Shown piece by piece: positions 1 to 13,069 of a DNA stretch of 64,000 nucleotides. The number at the start of each line of letters is the position of its first letter. The stretch's first letter is position 1. The stretch comes from Acheta domesticus. Lineage: Eukaryota; Arthropoda; Insecta; Orthoptera; Gryllidae. A model generated the notes under the pieces. It was not told where the DNA came from, searched no databases, and worked only from the letters and a program-made list of their open reading frames with translations. The stretch covers positions 179,374,675-179,438,674 of the forward strand of contig JAHLJT010000631.1 of NCBI GenBank assembly GCA_031308135.1. Reading direction: 5' to 3'. The position numbers were made by a program, and so were the translations under genes.

Positions 1-170
1 TCACACAGCCGCCTCAGAATCGCACTGAAGATGACCGCAATGCGACCGAAAAAGCTAATTACTCAAATAAACATTTACGATGAAAAAACAACGTCTCAAA
101 TGTATTTTTGTGATGCAAACATCGTAAACTCCGCATCATTTCCTACCAATTTATACAATCACTAACCAGG
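1..170. repeat. Fragment of a repeat that recurs near 63.25 kb
   Basis: The stretch at 68-150 resembles 63253-63338 in the same orientation: both have AATAAACAT-TACGA, then AAAACAACG-CTCA, then an AT-rich run ending near TCCTACCA/TTCTACCA. The similarity is clear by eye but diverged. No terminal structure or coding sequence is visible, so the family is unknown. Confidence 0.4.
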
Positions 171-1433
171 CTGTCAGGTGTCAGGTCAGACATATTGTAA
201 ATCTATGAATGCGGAAACGCCCATTAAACTCTTCAAAACAAATTTACTTTTTAACCAAGAACTTTGTTAGAAATATAATTCAAAAAGAATTTTCGCCTAA
301 AGCCAAAAACAACTTAACACACCAATTCATGTGAGTAATAGAAAATGTATTCATCTTTTACAATGTGTAATAATTAATGTGGAATAATTATTTTGTTCTC
401 TGCTCATCTTAAAATTTGGGGTGAAAATAACATTTATAACCATCTCAGTTCTCGAGTAACGCCATGAGAATCAAGTCCGTATCATAATTACTGGCCGTAT
501 TAAAATATTCATGCCTCGCTACTTAGGCCCGAAACAGCTCCAGCAACGAAAATTTAATATTACGAAACCCCGCGTTTACAGCAGAAACTTCCTCGCGTAA
601 TTTCTCGTGCTTAACGATAATCGGGCCTTTCCGCCTCAGTAATTAATTCCCGACTGCGGCGCTGGGGGCAGCGCTGCGCCGTAAGGTGTCGCAAAGGGGC
701 GTTGGTATTGTTTTCTCAGATCAGTGGGAGGGGGAGATATGTACAACAAATAAACAGAACTGATTGCCTTCTAGTATGGAAGACATTACATTCAATACAA
801 TTAGCACTACTTATCTTCATTTTAAATAACAGATTACAATTTTTTCTATTAAAACTATAAAACTAGTATTTCCTTTGTTGTTTGTACAATATAAACAACG
901 ATATCTCCAAAATAGTTGCATTTGTTGTATGAATAAATATTAACGTTTTGCTGCTAATATTGCGAATAAAATATTATTTAACTGTAATGCGTAAATGTAT
1001 TTCTATAAACAATAATAATATAACGATATAATATATTGAATATTATGTACATAATTTAAATAGTGCATGTATTAATAAATAACAAAGATAAATAATGTTT
1101 TAAAGACAACTTCACAAGTAAATTTGACAAAAGATAACGGATTCTTTATAGGAGGTTCATAGGAGGTTGGCCATTATCGTACTGAACAGAAGAACTTTAC
1201 TTGAAATGAAAATCTTAGAAATATAGAGCCTAAATTACTACATTCTTGCATTAAATAAATTATCCTTACAAAGTAATATCTATCAGTTAATGGCGATTCG
1301 TTGTCAACTTAGCAATGTTTTGTAATGTAACTCATTGCACATTAAGCTAGAGCTACGTATTATACGAGTAAAAGAATCTTAAAGTATAGCGCAGCATTCA
1401 CGAGAGATGTATCTCTTTGTAATAATATTACAA
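171..1433. other. AT-rich intergenic DNA, no gene seen
   Basis: No open frame resembles a known protein and no structured repeat stands out. There is a short GC-rich patch near 650-700 and a very AT-rich stretch from 780 to 1130. Confidence 0.6.
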
Positions 1434-1504
1434 AGCTCAATATATCACGGCCAATGGGGTGGATAATATTATTATCCTCCTCATTGGCCGTGATTCATTG
1501 AGCT
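1434..1504. repeat. Short inverted repeat able to form a hairpin
   Basis: AGCTCAAT at the left end is mirrored by ATTGAGCT at the right. The inner arms ATCACGGCCAATG and CATTGGCCGTGAT are also complementary, as are GGATAAT and ATTATCC. The loop is only a few bases, giving a stem of roughly 33 bp with a few mismatches. It could be a tiny MITE remnant or a hairpin RNA source; nothing in the sequence separates these. Confidence 0.75.
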
Positions 1505-2239
1505 CCAAGAAACTAGAAAAGATTGATCATTTTTATCTTGCTGTTGACTTCATGTCACAAGCCACCATTCTTTATATTAATAGTTAATAAAATATTTTCA
1601 ATGGACCTACAATAAAGTGGTTAATGGGACCTGGACAGGAAATCACTATGTTTTCTTCGATATTTATTCAACCCAAGACGTGGGAATGTTCAAGAATAAT
1701 GAAACGGTGCCATTATTGAAACATAAATCGTTCAATAGACGACTGCTATAAAAATAAGTTACATATTGCTTGAATATCACAAAATTAAAAACATGTAATG
1801 CCCTAATATATCTTTCTGAAGGTTCTCAAGCTCTAAATATTAATATATGAGGTAAAAATTCAAATTTGACAGTAAATTTTCTTCACTTTGAATTTTTTTT
1901 TGTCTTAAAAGCCATTGATATGAAAATGTTGCAGATTATGAGCTTCAAAATTATCTGAAAATGCTTAGGAATGTAATTCCTTTAGTATGAAACTGAATAC
2001 TGAAACAAACTTCATAATCACATATTAACACTTATACACAATTACGGCTGCCACATAATTGTCAGATAAAAGAAACGTGAACATCACATCACTATGCACT
2101 GTGATTTATTTAGATGAAAAAGACCAGCATCATCACCTTTTTAATCAAAAATAAAATAAAACACCGAAGAAAGCACTGTAAATTTTATCTTTTTCAACCA
2201 TCACTCCGCTGCTTTAAAAATACAAATATAGAATGAAAG
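1505..2239. other. AT-rich intergenic DNA, no gene seen
   Basis: No coding or structural feature was recognised between the hairpin and the LINE fragment. Confidence 0.6.
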
Positions 2240-2995
2240 AATAGAATTGCACTAGATAAATACTTAGGCGTACTACTTGACACCAAACTTCACTGGAAGC
2301 AACATATAAAATCTATTGCAGATAAAGCTTATGCTAAAATATTTAAATTATATCCAATAAGAAATACAAAATCCACACTTAGCACTGACAGCGGCTCAAT
2401 TATCTATAAAACAATAATAAGACCAACCCTCACATATGCCTGCCCGATCTGGAACAATGCCACACGAATCAATCTAAACAAAATAGAAGTAATACAAAAT
2501 AAATTTCTCGCAAAGGTCCTTAAAGTTCCATGGTTTATAAGTAACATGCAAATCCAAAACGAACTAAATATATCATCCATTAACGACTATATAAATCTTA
2601 CCAACCACAAATTATTTTCATCCCTCCCCCAATCGCGCAGTACAACAATATTCCAACTTGGTAAAACGTATAATTCACCAAACAGAATAAGATCACGATT
2701 CCCTAAGAACTACCTTCGACCACCTTAAATCATTTACCTATTTTCCCTAAGCTACCAAAAATCCCACCTACTAACACCCTTTAAAAATTAATCACAAACT
2801 ACTCCAGAAACTGACCTCTGCAGTTTCAATTCTCTAATAAAATGCATAAAATGCATTAACAAACATGAAAGGAAAGGAAGTAACGCATGCGGATGTCCAT
2901 CTCTAAACGATGGGATGTCCATCTTTAATGCGTAAGATTTGTTTATAATGAACACTTCTGAAAGGCGGAAATGATGAGCAGGCAGAAATTAATTT
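2240..2995 (+). mobile_element. 5'-truncated jockey-like LINE: end of ORF2 plus 3' UTR
   Basis: The frame open from about 2240 to the stop at 2728 encodes the C-terminal part of a jockey-clade reverse transcriptase protein. Recognisable pieces in order are KYLGVLLDTKLHW, the IIYKTIIRPTLTYA segment, and IQNKFLAKVLKVPWF. This is the region just after the catalytic domain. The roughly 265 bases after the stop reappear on the minus strand at 43545-43790, so they are the element's 3' UTR. The endonuclease and catalytic RT motifs are missing, as expected from 5' truncation. It cannot move by itself. Confidence 0.85.
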
Positions 2996-3539
2996 TAAAA
3001 AATATCTTTCGACAAGTAATGAGATCAGTATATTCCAAATTAGTTTTGAAGTAGCTACTATCAATCTATTGGACCACCTGTTTCATTTCCTATGGTAGCG
3101 TACATATCATCTTCATAGCAAAATATGATTAATTTCACAACCATGGAAAAAAAAGTTTGAAAAAAATGTCGAAACTGAATATAGGTGAAACCTACAAATA
3201 TTCTACATTCATGTTGTCACGTTCTGTAAATGGATTACAGGCGAAGACTTTTTAAGAGATATTAGAAGTAATCTTGCAAGAACACTTAAGGACATAGTAA
3301 AGCAGTGATGGCAAGGCCTCGTAATGGTGGCAGAGGTACACTTCGTGGCACCGTGGCATGCCACGCGTTTTGCAGAGCATTTAGAGTCGGGAAAGAAAAC
3401 TATCAGTGGTAACACTGCCCTTTTCTAACTTGGTGGGGTAGTATGTAAACTAGTTAAGCTACAAAATGGCACCCATTCTCCCGTGTTAGTTTCCTATTTC
3501 CTTTGGTCTCATTTAGCTATTCGGACTAGCCGTTTTAAA
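2996..3539. other. Intergenic DNA, no gene seen
   Basis: Nothing recognisable; the short open frame on the minus strand at 3209-3415 has no family character. Confidence 0.5.
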
Positions 3540-3715
3540 GAAAATCTTGTTTTTGTATTTTTTTAAATTACACATATTGCACACAATATTGCGCGAAAAT
3601 TACTAAAATTTTCAAAAAATATGTACACGACCTTAATGAAAGAATTTACTATGAAGAAACATTTTTTGAAGGTTACAGGTCAACCTTCAATTTTGTAGTT
3701 GTAGGAAGACGCCAA

Positions 3716-3718
<3 letters not shown>
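3540..3718 (-). repeat. Partial RptA repeat, inverted
   Basis: Read on the minus strand this matches the inner part of RptA: the GGCGTCTTCCTACAACTACA word, the AATTGAAGGT stretch, a TTCATTAAGGTC segment and GCGCAATATTG. It is truncated at both ends; the left break on the minus strand abuts the dinucleotide tract at 3719. Confidence 0.8.
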
Positions 3719-3786
<68 letters not shown>

Positions 3787-3792
3787 CATATA
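3719..3792. repeat. (TA)n dinucleotide tract
   Basis: About 70 bases of nearly pure alternating TA, ending in TACATACATATATA. It directly abuts the truncated RptA fragment. Confidence 0.95.
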
Positions 3793-6700
3793 TATTCAAG
3801 GTAAGTGTTTCAATACGGTTAATGTTATATCATGCTTATTGATTATTCCGTGTTGCCCAATATTTTTCTCACAATCGTCTATTAAAACGCCTCGCCCGCC
3901 CCACATGCCCTATCCGGTCTGCCGTAGCTGTCTTGCCTACAACTCCAACTCCTCCCGTCCAGCTGCTTCCGTTCCACCTGTTCCTCCCGCTCATCACTGT
4001 CCGTCCGTCTCCCCTCTATGTCCTATGTAGGAAATCGTGGCCGGCCTGCCAACGCCCCCTACTCCAACACCTTCTGCACTGTCGGTTCCTTCCCGCTCAT
4101 CGCGCTTCGTTCATTTCTCGACCTCGCCGTATCTGGCATGCCAAGGCCGTCCTGCAAGCAATTCCAACCCACCGTCCAGAATATTATGCTCTCTATGTTC
4201 TTTTCAATCATAATGATACGTCCGTCTCTACCCACGCCCAACTGAGCTACTATGGTTTTCCAGCCAACAAGTCCGCCCCCCATCCAGCCTATTCTGCTTC
4301 ACCATTTTCTTCCCGGTCAACACGCTTTGCCCGTTTCTCCCTCACGCCGTATATGGCGTGCCATGTCGGTTCTGCAGATACCTCCCGCTTTTCAAATCCA
4401 TTCCTATCCGTTATGTTGGTTCCTATTCATGTCTTAATGTGCGTGCGGGACCTTACAGTCAGTGTAGTCTAGTTTCACCTTAGAAACGTACACCGCGGGC
4501 TTGTATAGGCTTGATCCAGTATTGGCAAAAAATGAAGTACATGGCCGCACCGAGGTAGCGCCAGCTCCAAAACAGTTCTGAGAGAGACCTGGCAACACCG
4601 GCCTCGCCCTGCTACCAGTGAAGAAACAGGCAGAAGGGAATTCCCTATCTAGTACCATGGCAACGAGTCGCATGCCATGTTTCTACACCACCCGGCCAGA
4701 CCACGAATAGCGATTTAAGACTGGAAAGAAGTTGCAAGGTGGATGCAAGCCACGACGCCCATGCCCATAACATCACGCCCGCCATGCCGATCATGCCACG
4801 ACATCGGGGTAAACATAAATTGACCTATAAGAAAAAATCACCTATTGCATGATCATGCAGCATTAGTACTATTTCGTCTCATTGTCCTTCCCTCAATAAT
4901 TGTCACAGAACTACATTTTTTGAGATTCGGCAAACTCTTTACTATCGTTATTAACACACTAAATGCGACTTTGGATTCTGTTTCTACGAAATTTCAAGAA
5001 CGATAATTATATTGCGTCCAGTATGTACTGTGCGAATCATTACATGTTGTAAAGACTCTTTGTCCATATATTACTGCCTAAAATGATGAATCATTCGTCA
5101 TTTGAACTTGCCAGACGCACTAACATTCAAGTACAAAACTTATTGGTAAATATTTTCAACACGTTCATCAACTGAACGAAAGCAGACCTCACAGAGGAGC
5201 GTTCGCTTTGACTTCTTTCATGACCGTTTAAATGAAAACCCAAGCAAAAACAAACTCCATCGTGCTGAAAGGAAAGCCGTTAGACACGTCGGGAGAAATG
5301 TGTGAAATGAAGCGTCCGGCCGGGGTGCCCTGAATGGCGCGACGTTGCCAAAATGCAGCATTGACGCGCCTCGAGCGCCTTGTCGCACTGTGGAAAGCAA
5401 AGCGATTCAGCGACATTGGAGAGCCACGCGAACCATTCATTCAATGGAGCCACAGGCACCGACCGAGTATGAATCACTACAGTAGTTATCAAGCATTCGC
5501 CTTTATTTTTTTATAAAAACTTGAAAAAATAATAAATTAAAAGAGTTAAATTCAATTCCTTTTTATCGCTTCTGAAGCTATTTTGATGTCAGAATGCCCC
5601 CGTTTTATTTTCACATAAACGGCATCAAGATATTGTAAATAGCACGTCAAATAATGTGTACAGAATACGTTCTTGGATAAAGAATACACGTTGTCAGGGT
5701 GATCAGTCATCAAGAAACGGGTGAACAAATGTGGTGACATGCCGAGAAAGGGAGGTATAGCATCTTGTAAGACATAGAGAATACGTGTATATGTGGCAGT
5801 GTGAGGATAATAAGGTGAAATTCTGGTATTCGGTCTCTCTCGTCAGCGGTCGTGGAGGTCACATTGGCTGAACGGTACGATCATCATCAGTTAGGATAGG
5901 GATTATTATTTCAATCAGAAGGAAGTGGGTGACATATTGGTGTTGCGGAAGTTGGCGAGCTCAACTTGCAGTTGCACCCAGCGACACAAGAGCCCCCTAA
6001 AGTAGCGCCCTCCGATTTTGATGGGGACTTCAAAGGCCCTGGCTAACACTGCTTAACCGAGACTCGTCTCTTAAGAAGTCATTCCGCACCACGACAATTA
6101 ACCAGGCGCTACGCCTCACGATCAGTGCAACGAATATTTTTTCTTTCAATTCAGAAATAACAAATATTTTGAAATTTTGAATTCACTAAAACTGTTTTCG
6201 ATACTAGGGATTGGAAAATAATCAGAATACTCTTCTCTCTGCCTGCTACACCTTATTTGGGCAACTAAGACGCGTCAGTATAAGTGTTGTCACTGGAATT
6301 GTCTCCTAGATCAATTTCATTTTCTAAATATACCTAGTAATATGTTCCTTCCTATTGAAAATATTGCTCATATCGGAGGAAACAAATTATGTCTGTATAG
6401 TTGTGTCATAATTGCTTTTATACGCAAGCAAAGACACCAGATATATTTCTCATTTGATTATTGTGGTCAGTTAGAGATGAAAAGAGCAGAAAGAAAAAAG
6501 ATTGACGGATTGTAAACTCAGGGAAAATACTTTTCATTATTTTGTCCACACAAGCATTTTAGACGCTACGCAAGTTTGAGGAAATGCAAATACCGTAATA
6601 AAATTCAAAGGTCTAGCAAAACATTAACTCACAGGTATTTTGCTTCTTGTTGGCATGTAAAATATATTTTCGTCATGCCTGTTACCAAAGTCTATCTGGT

Positions 6701-7261
6701 TCGAGTACAGTGGACTTTGGTGATTATGTTTTGAACCAAACCCAAACATTCCTTTTGGAGCTCAGCCTAAAATTAAATTTAATTATAACTAGTTCTTAAT
6801 ACTAATTTCGCAGGACCACCTGGGCATTTAGTGTAGGCCCAGGACTGCATGGAATGGTAAATTTTAATGTAGTTGTTAGAATGAAAGGCTGAATAATTTG
6901 ATACATATTTATTATTAAAGAAAAAAGGAATACAATTGACACGTGATAATTGTTGTGGGTTGACACAATTGAATTGGTTGCAATGTCCCTGGTGCGGAGA
7001 GTCAAATACATTTGTAATTTGGGCAAAATATCAACTGCTGGTGAAATACATAGCCTTTGTACCTGATACTGGCTGAGCACGGGCGGATGGTGAACCCAGG
7101 CCCGCTTCAGGCTGATGACTGCTGAGATCCGGCTGGATACCACGTGAGATGCTGGTGGTGTGACCTCGTGGAAGTCGCAGTGGGCAGACCACGTGCCACT
7201 GCGACGCACAGCGTGAAGGCGGCGCGTGCCGTTGCAGGAAGGTTGCGGAAGGCAGGCATTC
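3793..7261. other. Intergenic DNA with a pyrimidine-rich segment, no gene seen
   Basis: From 3880 to 4440 the plus strand is markedly C/T-rich, which leaves several overlapping open frames without protein character. A composition-like segment lies at 43860-44160, so both may be decayed parts of transposons. Moderately GC-rich patches at 5280-5450 and 5930-6130 show no recognisable coding sequence. Confidence 0.5.
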
Positions 7262-7620
7262 ACAGCGTGGAGGTGATGGACTGATTATTCATTAATTGAG
7301 ATATAGTTCTTCCCATTCGCCACCTTGAATTGTGATGCGAGACGGAGAATTGATGGCTACGAGACCACGTGGAGCGGTTCGCAAGGAACGGCACAGAAAT
7401 TGCGAAGCGTAACAACACTTGCATGCGACAATGTTTATGAGCCAATTGATTGTTAATTCACATATTGTTTTTTCCACCCGGCACTTTGAATCGTGATACG
7501 AGATGGAGAACTGATAACTGAGAAGCAACGCGAAGCGATTCGCAGGAGTGGCGTGGAATTGCGGAACTCGGCGACAGCACATCCGAGGACATGTTTGGAC
7601 CAACTGATTTTTGTGTGCGA
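7262..7620. repeat. Two diverged tandem units of about 175 bp
   Basis: Unit 1 contains TTGAATTGTGATGCGAGACGGAGAA followed by GGTTCGCAAGGAACGGC; unit 2 (about 7485 on) has the matching TTGAATCGTGATACGAGATGGAGAA and GATTCGCAGGAGTGGCG. Both continue into an AATTGCGGAA-like stretch and a CATG-containing end. A more diverged third unit may precede them near 7180-7260. This looks like satellite or an internal repeat of an unknown element. Confidence 0.55.
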
Positions 7621-9650
7621 CGGACACAGCGTGGGAAACAAGTCACGTAATTGCGGGGTTCAAGGCGCAGCGTCGCTGAGGCAATGTGGGCGGTGGGCCC
7701 ATTCCAAGTAGAGACCTGCAAATCGCCCGGCACAGCAGAGGGGTCCGGAAGGTGTCGTCACCTGGCGAGGTTGGTAGAAACCAGCTGAATAATGTGACAT
7801 AGAATACGAATGGAAATATGTGCAAAGCTTCTTTAGATAATATACTGAAATAATAATATACATAAAGCTTGCTTGCTCCAACACTATCTAAGCCGCCTTT
7901 CTTTCAGGGAGGAAAGTTCTCTAGGGGGAAACTACGAACACTGTCACAAACAGTCCTTCAGAATACACGTGTATTACGAACTTCTCCCGGGCAATTAACA
8001 ATTAATGCAATACAGAAATACTTGCATTTGATGAAAAATAAACCAAACAAAATAAGCAGCGCAAACAACAATATTAATGTGATAACAAAAATGTAATGCC
8101 CATTGACAGAAAAAATTCAACATTAAAAAATGTTTCATCATAAGCATCTTTCATTAATGCCATTAATTTATCTCGCTAAAAGGTATAGGATTTCTTACGT
8201 TTGTAACCTATATTTTTCGCTTCAGGCAAAGTATATGTATTGTAAATCTGCAAATGTAAAACATTTGCAAAATTTATTTGTAACATTTATGTGGAAGATA
8301 TAAATACAGTTGTGTAAAATAAGATAAAAACCTGCTAATGTTGAAGTTCGTTGCAACTTACAACATACCTTTTATCATGAAATAAAGCGACCAAAGAGTC
8401 GAAGTCAACACATATTTTGCCTTCGAAGAGAAGTAAACAAACGAAAGATATGCTCTTCTTACTGCACCATTAATTAAACAAATCGTATTCCTGTTCGTAT
8501 CTTTCCCGTGTCTTTTGGGAGCTATTTTCTTTACCGTTCCCCCTATCGTTTCAGAATGCGTGGATGAATATCCATCTTTTCTTCGGTTAAATTTATTTCG
8601 ATACCTTAGATTTCTAGCTTTTAACCCTCGGACGCAAAAGAGGGAGCAATCTGACCACAGCATGTTTGTTTCTGATTGTGTCTTCTACAGTTTTTTTCAC
8701 AGAAATTTGATTCTTAGTGACTTCTTTTATTACAGTATTATTTATTATAAACAGTTATTTCTTTAACTTTCACAATTTTAAAATGATGATTTGAACCCTT
8801 TTAACAAAAATAATGCGCAATTGTGGGGACACTCTGAGCCCATACATCTATTTATTCCATTATTCGTAAATAATATTTTTTTGTAGTTGGTATTGTAACA
8901 GTACATCGAGCCTCATCATATCAAATGTGTATACGTGATTTGAGCCCGTGGAAGAGCCTCTCTTTGCCGCTACCGCCACCGGCGCTCGCGCCCACGCCGC
9001 CCCGGCTCCCGCGCCCACTCGAGATTTCTTTGTCACCGTCTTAAGACCTTTCACTACGTTCAAAAGGGTAGCGCCCACCGACGGATTAGGCCTCTTAGCG
9101 CAGCCGTCGCCGGACGTTGGAGATTTGCGCTTCCCAGAAATACATTAAGGGAAACTTATTCCTGGAATTCTCACACCCCAAATGTTATTTCCAACGGACA
9201 TGTGCCGATAGTTCTATTGGCCAAATCGAGGCCTCACTCCCACACCTTTCATTTAAAACAACGAATCATAGAATAACCTTACAGGGGGATGGTGGGAGAC
9301 AGAAGTTTGGTGGTGAGCGTAGTTGTAGGCAAATTCAGATTTCGAGATTTTACTGACGAGTAAACTGCAAACGGCCTCTCCGGCTCTTGAAGGAGAGCGC
9401 GGCATCTGTCGCATATCGCGAAGTGCTAGACTTGCGCTTGATTTTATCATCTCATGTAGTAGAGCAAGCAATAATGTTACGCTCTCCACACTTCACGTCT
9501 GGCGGAGTTATATGGTAACGAATAGTTGCGTGGATGTCACTCGCCAGCAGTGCCCGAGCTTAGCAGATTCACATAACAAACTGTCGGCGGTCAACATCCG
9601 CCCGCGTCAACGTGGCTGAGGTACCCCTGCCGCCGGCGTACCCCGCGCTG
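7621..9650. other. Intergenic DNA, GC-rich patch at 8945-9120, no gene seen
   Basis: The patch at 8945-9120 is rich in GCC/GCG triplets and is open in more than one frame, but the encoded strings are low-complexity Ala/Pro and match no family. The rest is AT-rich and featureless. Confidence 0.5.
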
Positions 9651-9654
9651 CCGT

Positions 9655-9685
9655 AGCCGCCGCCGCCGCCGCCGCCGCCACCGCA
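9655..9685. repeat. (CCG)n trinucleotide tract
   Basis: About nine CCG units with minor interruptions, inside a short GC-rich island (9600-9750). On the minus strand it would encode poly-alanine, but no exon could be defined around it. Confidence 0.9.
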
Positions 9686-9689
9686 GCAG

Positions 9690-11600
9690 ATTTTGTACGG
9701 CCATCAACATTGCAGGCCAGGGCGAAGGGTCGCTCGCTTACCTGCCATCTGAGGACGATCTCAAAAAGGGGTGTGATGAACTCTTGCGTCAGCAATATGC
9801 ACTTTTTGTAGTTGTTTTTTTAATTGCGAGGCGGGACGCGCGTTGGCCGTGTAACTTCAATTGTAATTATAATGTTACCAGCAGAATGAATAATGTGTTT
9901 CTTGGCAATTCATGTTTGCAAGACCTGCTCCTTCCCGCATCCCGCGAAGTTAGAAGAACAGGACTAAATTAGTTAATAATCTTCCTCCATGAATGTTTGG
10001 GTGGGGGATTATTACAGTATTACTTCCGTTTTGAACGGAAATTACAAAACTATAAAATTCCATAAAAAGCGGAGTCGATGTAAGGGCCAAAAGAACTTGT
10101 AACTTACACATGCCAGGGTGGCCAATAGCTTTATTCTTTAGTGTTCTCGACAATACTGCCATTAATATTTCGTAATATTTACAAAAGAGCAATTTAATTG
10201 CCACAGCAAGGTTTATCAGAGGCATCGTTTGTTTTTAAATAAACTTTCAGACGAGATGGTCAAATCTTATATGCGGAAAAGTAGCAACTTCGTAGGCAAA
10301 TAAGAAATGCCATTAATAGTTTTGGAGCTGTTTACAAAGTAATGCTCCACCCACAAGCACCCAGAGATCACTGAAAAAAAGAAAAAGCGGTGCAATATTC
10401 ATGAGGGCGATGATATAAAAAACGTCTATGTTATGCACTGTATGCCAGAATCCTGGTTGTGCTGAGTAGAATGTGCATAGTGTGTAAAAATTGCAAACCT
10501 AATTCATTTGGCACAATTACAATAGAATAAATATTTTGTATGTTTTATGCTAATACAATAAGTCTCTGCTAAATTTAGGGTTTAATTCACTCCAGAATCA
10601 ACATCATACTGACCTAATTGGAAACACATGTTTTAAATTTCTAAACAAAATATTTCTAAACGTCAAAAAATGTAGTTAAAGGATGATTTCCTATCGTGAA
10701 AATTAATAATGATTAAATACGAGAGTATGATTCGGAAATAGAAATCCAGAACTATGATTTATCAGACTAGGGTCAACACGACCTCACCTTTGTGCTGAAA
10801 TAGGAAAATTTATGATTGCATCTGAGGGTTAAACATTCAATAATTCGCTCCTTTGTTGGAAAACAGATCGATACAATTAGAACCCGATCACGAATTAATT
10901 ACGAAATTACACACACATATATTGTTCTCCCGGCTCTGTTTTAGTTATATATTTGTCAATTCACATGATTGGGATAGCTAAAATGTGCGCGTGACGCTGA
11001 TTAAAAGTAAATCCAAATTTATTACATGCTCGGCTAGCTCAGGAATGTTTAGGACGCCTACTTGGCACTTTGAAAAACTTGTGTTGTAGTTTGAAAGAAA
11101 CCGAGTACTATTTTAATACATAAAATTTAATGTTCGAAAATAGAAGAAAAGAATAACAAAAAGTGTTAATAAAAATAATTTAGTTGAGCTTATTAAATAA
11201 ACATTTTACGTCAACTTAAAATAACAGAACACGCAGAGACGCGAATCTTGCTGTCTACTCTCCAGCCGACGAGAACGAAGTCTCGCGACCAAGTCTACGA
11301 ATCGAGTGCCAACCCCAAGTGCTCTAACGAGTCTCTTGCTGGCTCTTCTAGAACCAAGTGTCGTGATTGGCCGAAGCTTATTGCGTCTTAATTTAATTTG
11401 GTCAAATAATAGTCTCACATTCTGAGTTCATTTCCTGTGGAAATTTCCAGTGCGCTCTTGCTCAATTTGTTTAACCTATAGTGAACTGCGCAATTGCCGC
11501 ACAGCTGCAGGACTAGCGTGTTTGGGTTACACAAATTAATTTAATGGCATCGAAAGAGTAGGCGGATGTCCCAACATGTCGTGATTTGTTTCTCGACTGT
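9690..11600. other. AT-rich intergenic DNA, no gene seen
   Basis: No coding sequence or repeat was recognised. A slightly GC-richer patch at 11230-11380 has an open minus-strand frame with Arg-rich, family-free content. Confidence 0.5.
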
Positions 11601-11608
11601 GTTCTCAG

Positions 11609-11788
11609 GGGGTCAGGTGGGTAAGGAGGTGTCTGGCGGGCCCTCGGCGCGTCGTTTGGCAAGTCTGTCGTCGTTGCAAAGATTTGTTGACATCCCGGCT
11701 CGGCACCCGGTCTGGGGGTCTAGCGTGCTCCAGAAAGAAGTCGATTTTGACCTGGAGCTTCCTGAAGGAGAAGGAAAGGAGGCTGCGA
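11609..11788 (+). CDS. Weak candidate exon of an unknown gene
   Basis: The segment is preceded by a pyrimidine-containing acceptor (TGTGTTCTCAG) and followed by a good donor (GTAAGAAT). One frame is open throughout and has balanced composition, including QRFVDIPARHPVW and KEVDFDLELPEGEG. I recognise no family and see no neighbouring exon. It may be a chance open frame in a GC-richer patch; splice sites this good occur by chance in a region of this size. Confidence 0.15.
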
Positions 11789-11794
11789 GTAAGA

Positions 11795-11821
11795 ATATAT
11801 ATATATATATATATATATATA
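11795..11821. repeat. (AT)n dinucleotide tract
   Basis: About 27 bases of pure alternating AT, immediately after the candidate donor at 11789. Confidence 0.95.
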
Positions 11822-11824
11822 GTA

Positions 11825-13005
11825 ATAATCCGTTCTTTCCTATCAGATTTCACGCCTCCACATTAGGCTTACCAGTGTACTACCCCCGTCTTTTTTTTAA
11901 TTTTAAGATATCTTAATTGGAAAAGTGAACGTGGTACATGTGGGTGGCTAGCTCAACACCACGTCCACTGGATGCTCCTGAAAAATAAGAATACTTACTC
12001 TCTGCATTTGTCGTGGGCTGAAAATACCGCTCTACGAGGACTCGGTCGATGGATCTTACGCTTTGGTTACCAATAATACAAAGGGAATAATTTTTAAAAT
12101 ACTTAATTTCTATTGAATGAAACGAGAATTTATATATGCACGTAACGACATGAAGTGTCGTACGTCTCTTTTTTTTATTCTTAGAAATTTTTCAACAATA
12201 TCTTACATGCATTATCATATTATTTACTTGAGAATTAATTTTCCCCATTGATGGCCATCTACTAATTATTACAATTTTAAATTTTAATTATTGCTTTAAC
12301 CAAATTTGTAATTTCTCTTAGGGCTTGAACATCAAAATTTAACTGTTTTATGTCTTTCTCAAATTCGGGCTTCGCGGAAATACTTCCTTGTCCTTTCGGC
12401 GTCAGCACACTTGGCAGTTGAATATCAGTTCAGCTTCACAGCACTCTATCTTCTCCTGGATTTCGGTGTCCGCTTCAATCCACACTCGGTTAATTAATTA
12501 TTCTAAGAAAACTTCCTACGATCCCAATACTCCTGAATTTTAACTATGTAGTTATTACACCGAGTTCCAATCTCAAAATTAAATCTTAAAGATGACGATT
12601 ACTGTTCGTACATGTTGATCCTATCACGCGCCAATCTCGAGAAACAATAACCTCCAATTACACAGTCCGACATCCGATCGCTACAAAATCCTGACACGAA
12701 GTGTTGTAAAAATTCCAAAAAATGTTCTATCTCCGTTCTTCTTTTCAAAAGCCTCTTGTTTCTATTCTTGTCCCATAGTCCTTCTCTTATAATTCCTATT
12801 ATTGCTAATCCATCAATAAATGACTAATCTCTTCTTGTCAACAAGGTTCCTTTTTCTTTATGCTATATTTCGTGATAATTTATTAATAAAACAATTTTCT
12901 CCATTCTCCAATTAAATATATATCATTTTCTCATATTTATACGTATTATTTCTCACGCCAAATTACGTACTGAAGTGCACGAAAATTGAGGGCTTTTCCG
13001 ATGCA
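11825..13005. other. AT-rich intergenic DNA, no gene seen
   Basis: No open frame or repeat was recognised. Confidence 0.6.
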
Positions 13006-13008
13006 TTT

Positions 13009-13009
<1 letters not shown>

Positions 13010-13067
<58 letters not shown>
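13010..13067. repeat. (AT)n dinucleotide tract
   Basis: Nearly 60 bases of pure alternating AT. Confidence 0.95.

Positions 13068-13069
<2 letters not shown>

Noticed and set aside
3839..4472. Protein-coding gene in the C-rich segment
   Set aside because: Several frames are open on both strands because of base composition; none has domain features or splice structure.
8860..9148. Gene in the GC-rich patch
   Set aside because: Only low-complexity Ala/Pro/Arg translations, no splice-supported exon and no homologue recognised.
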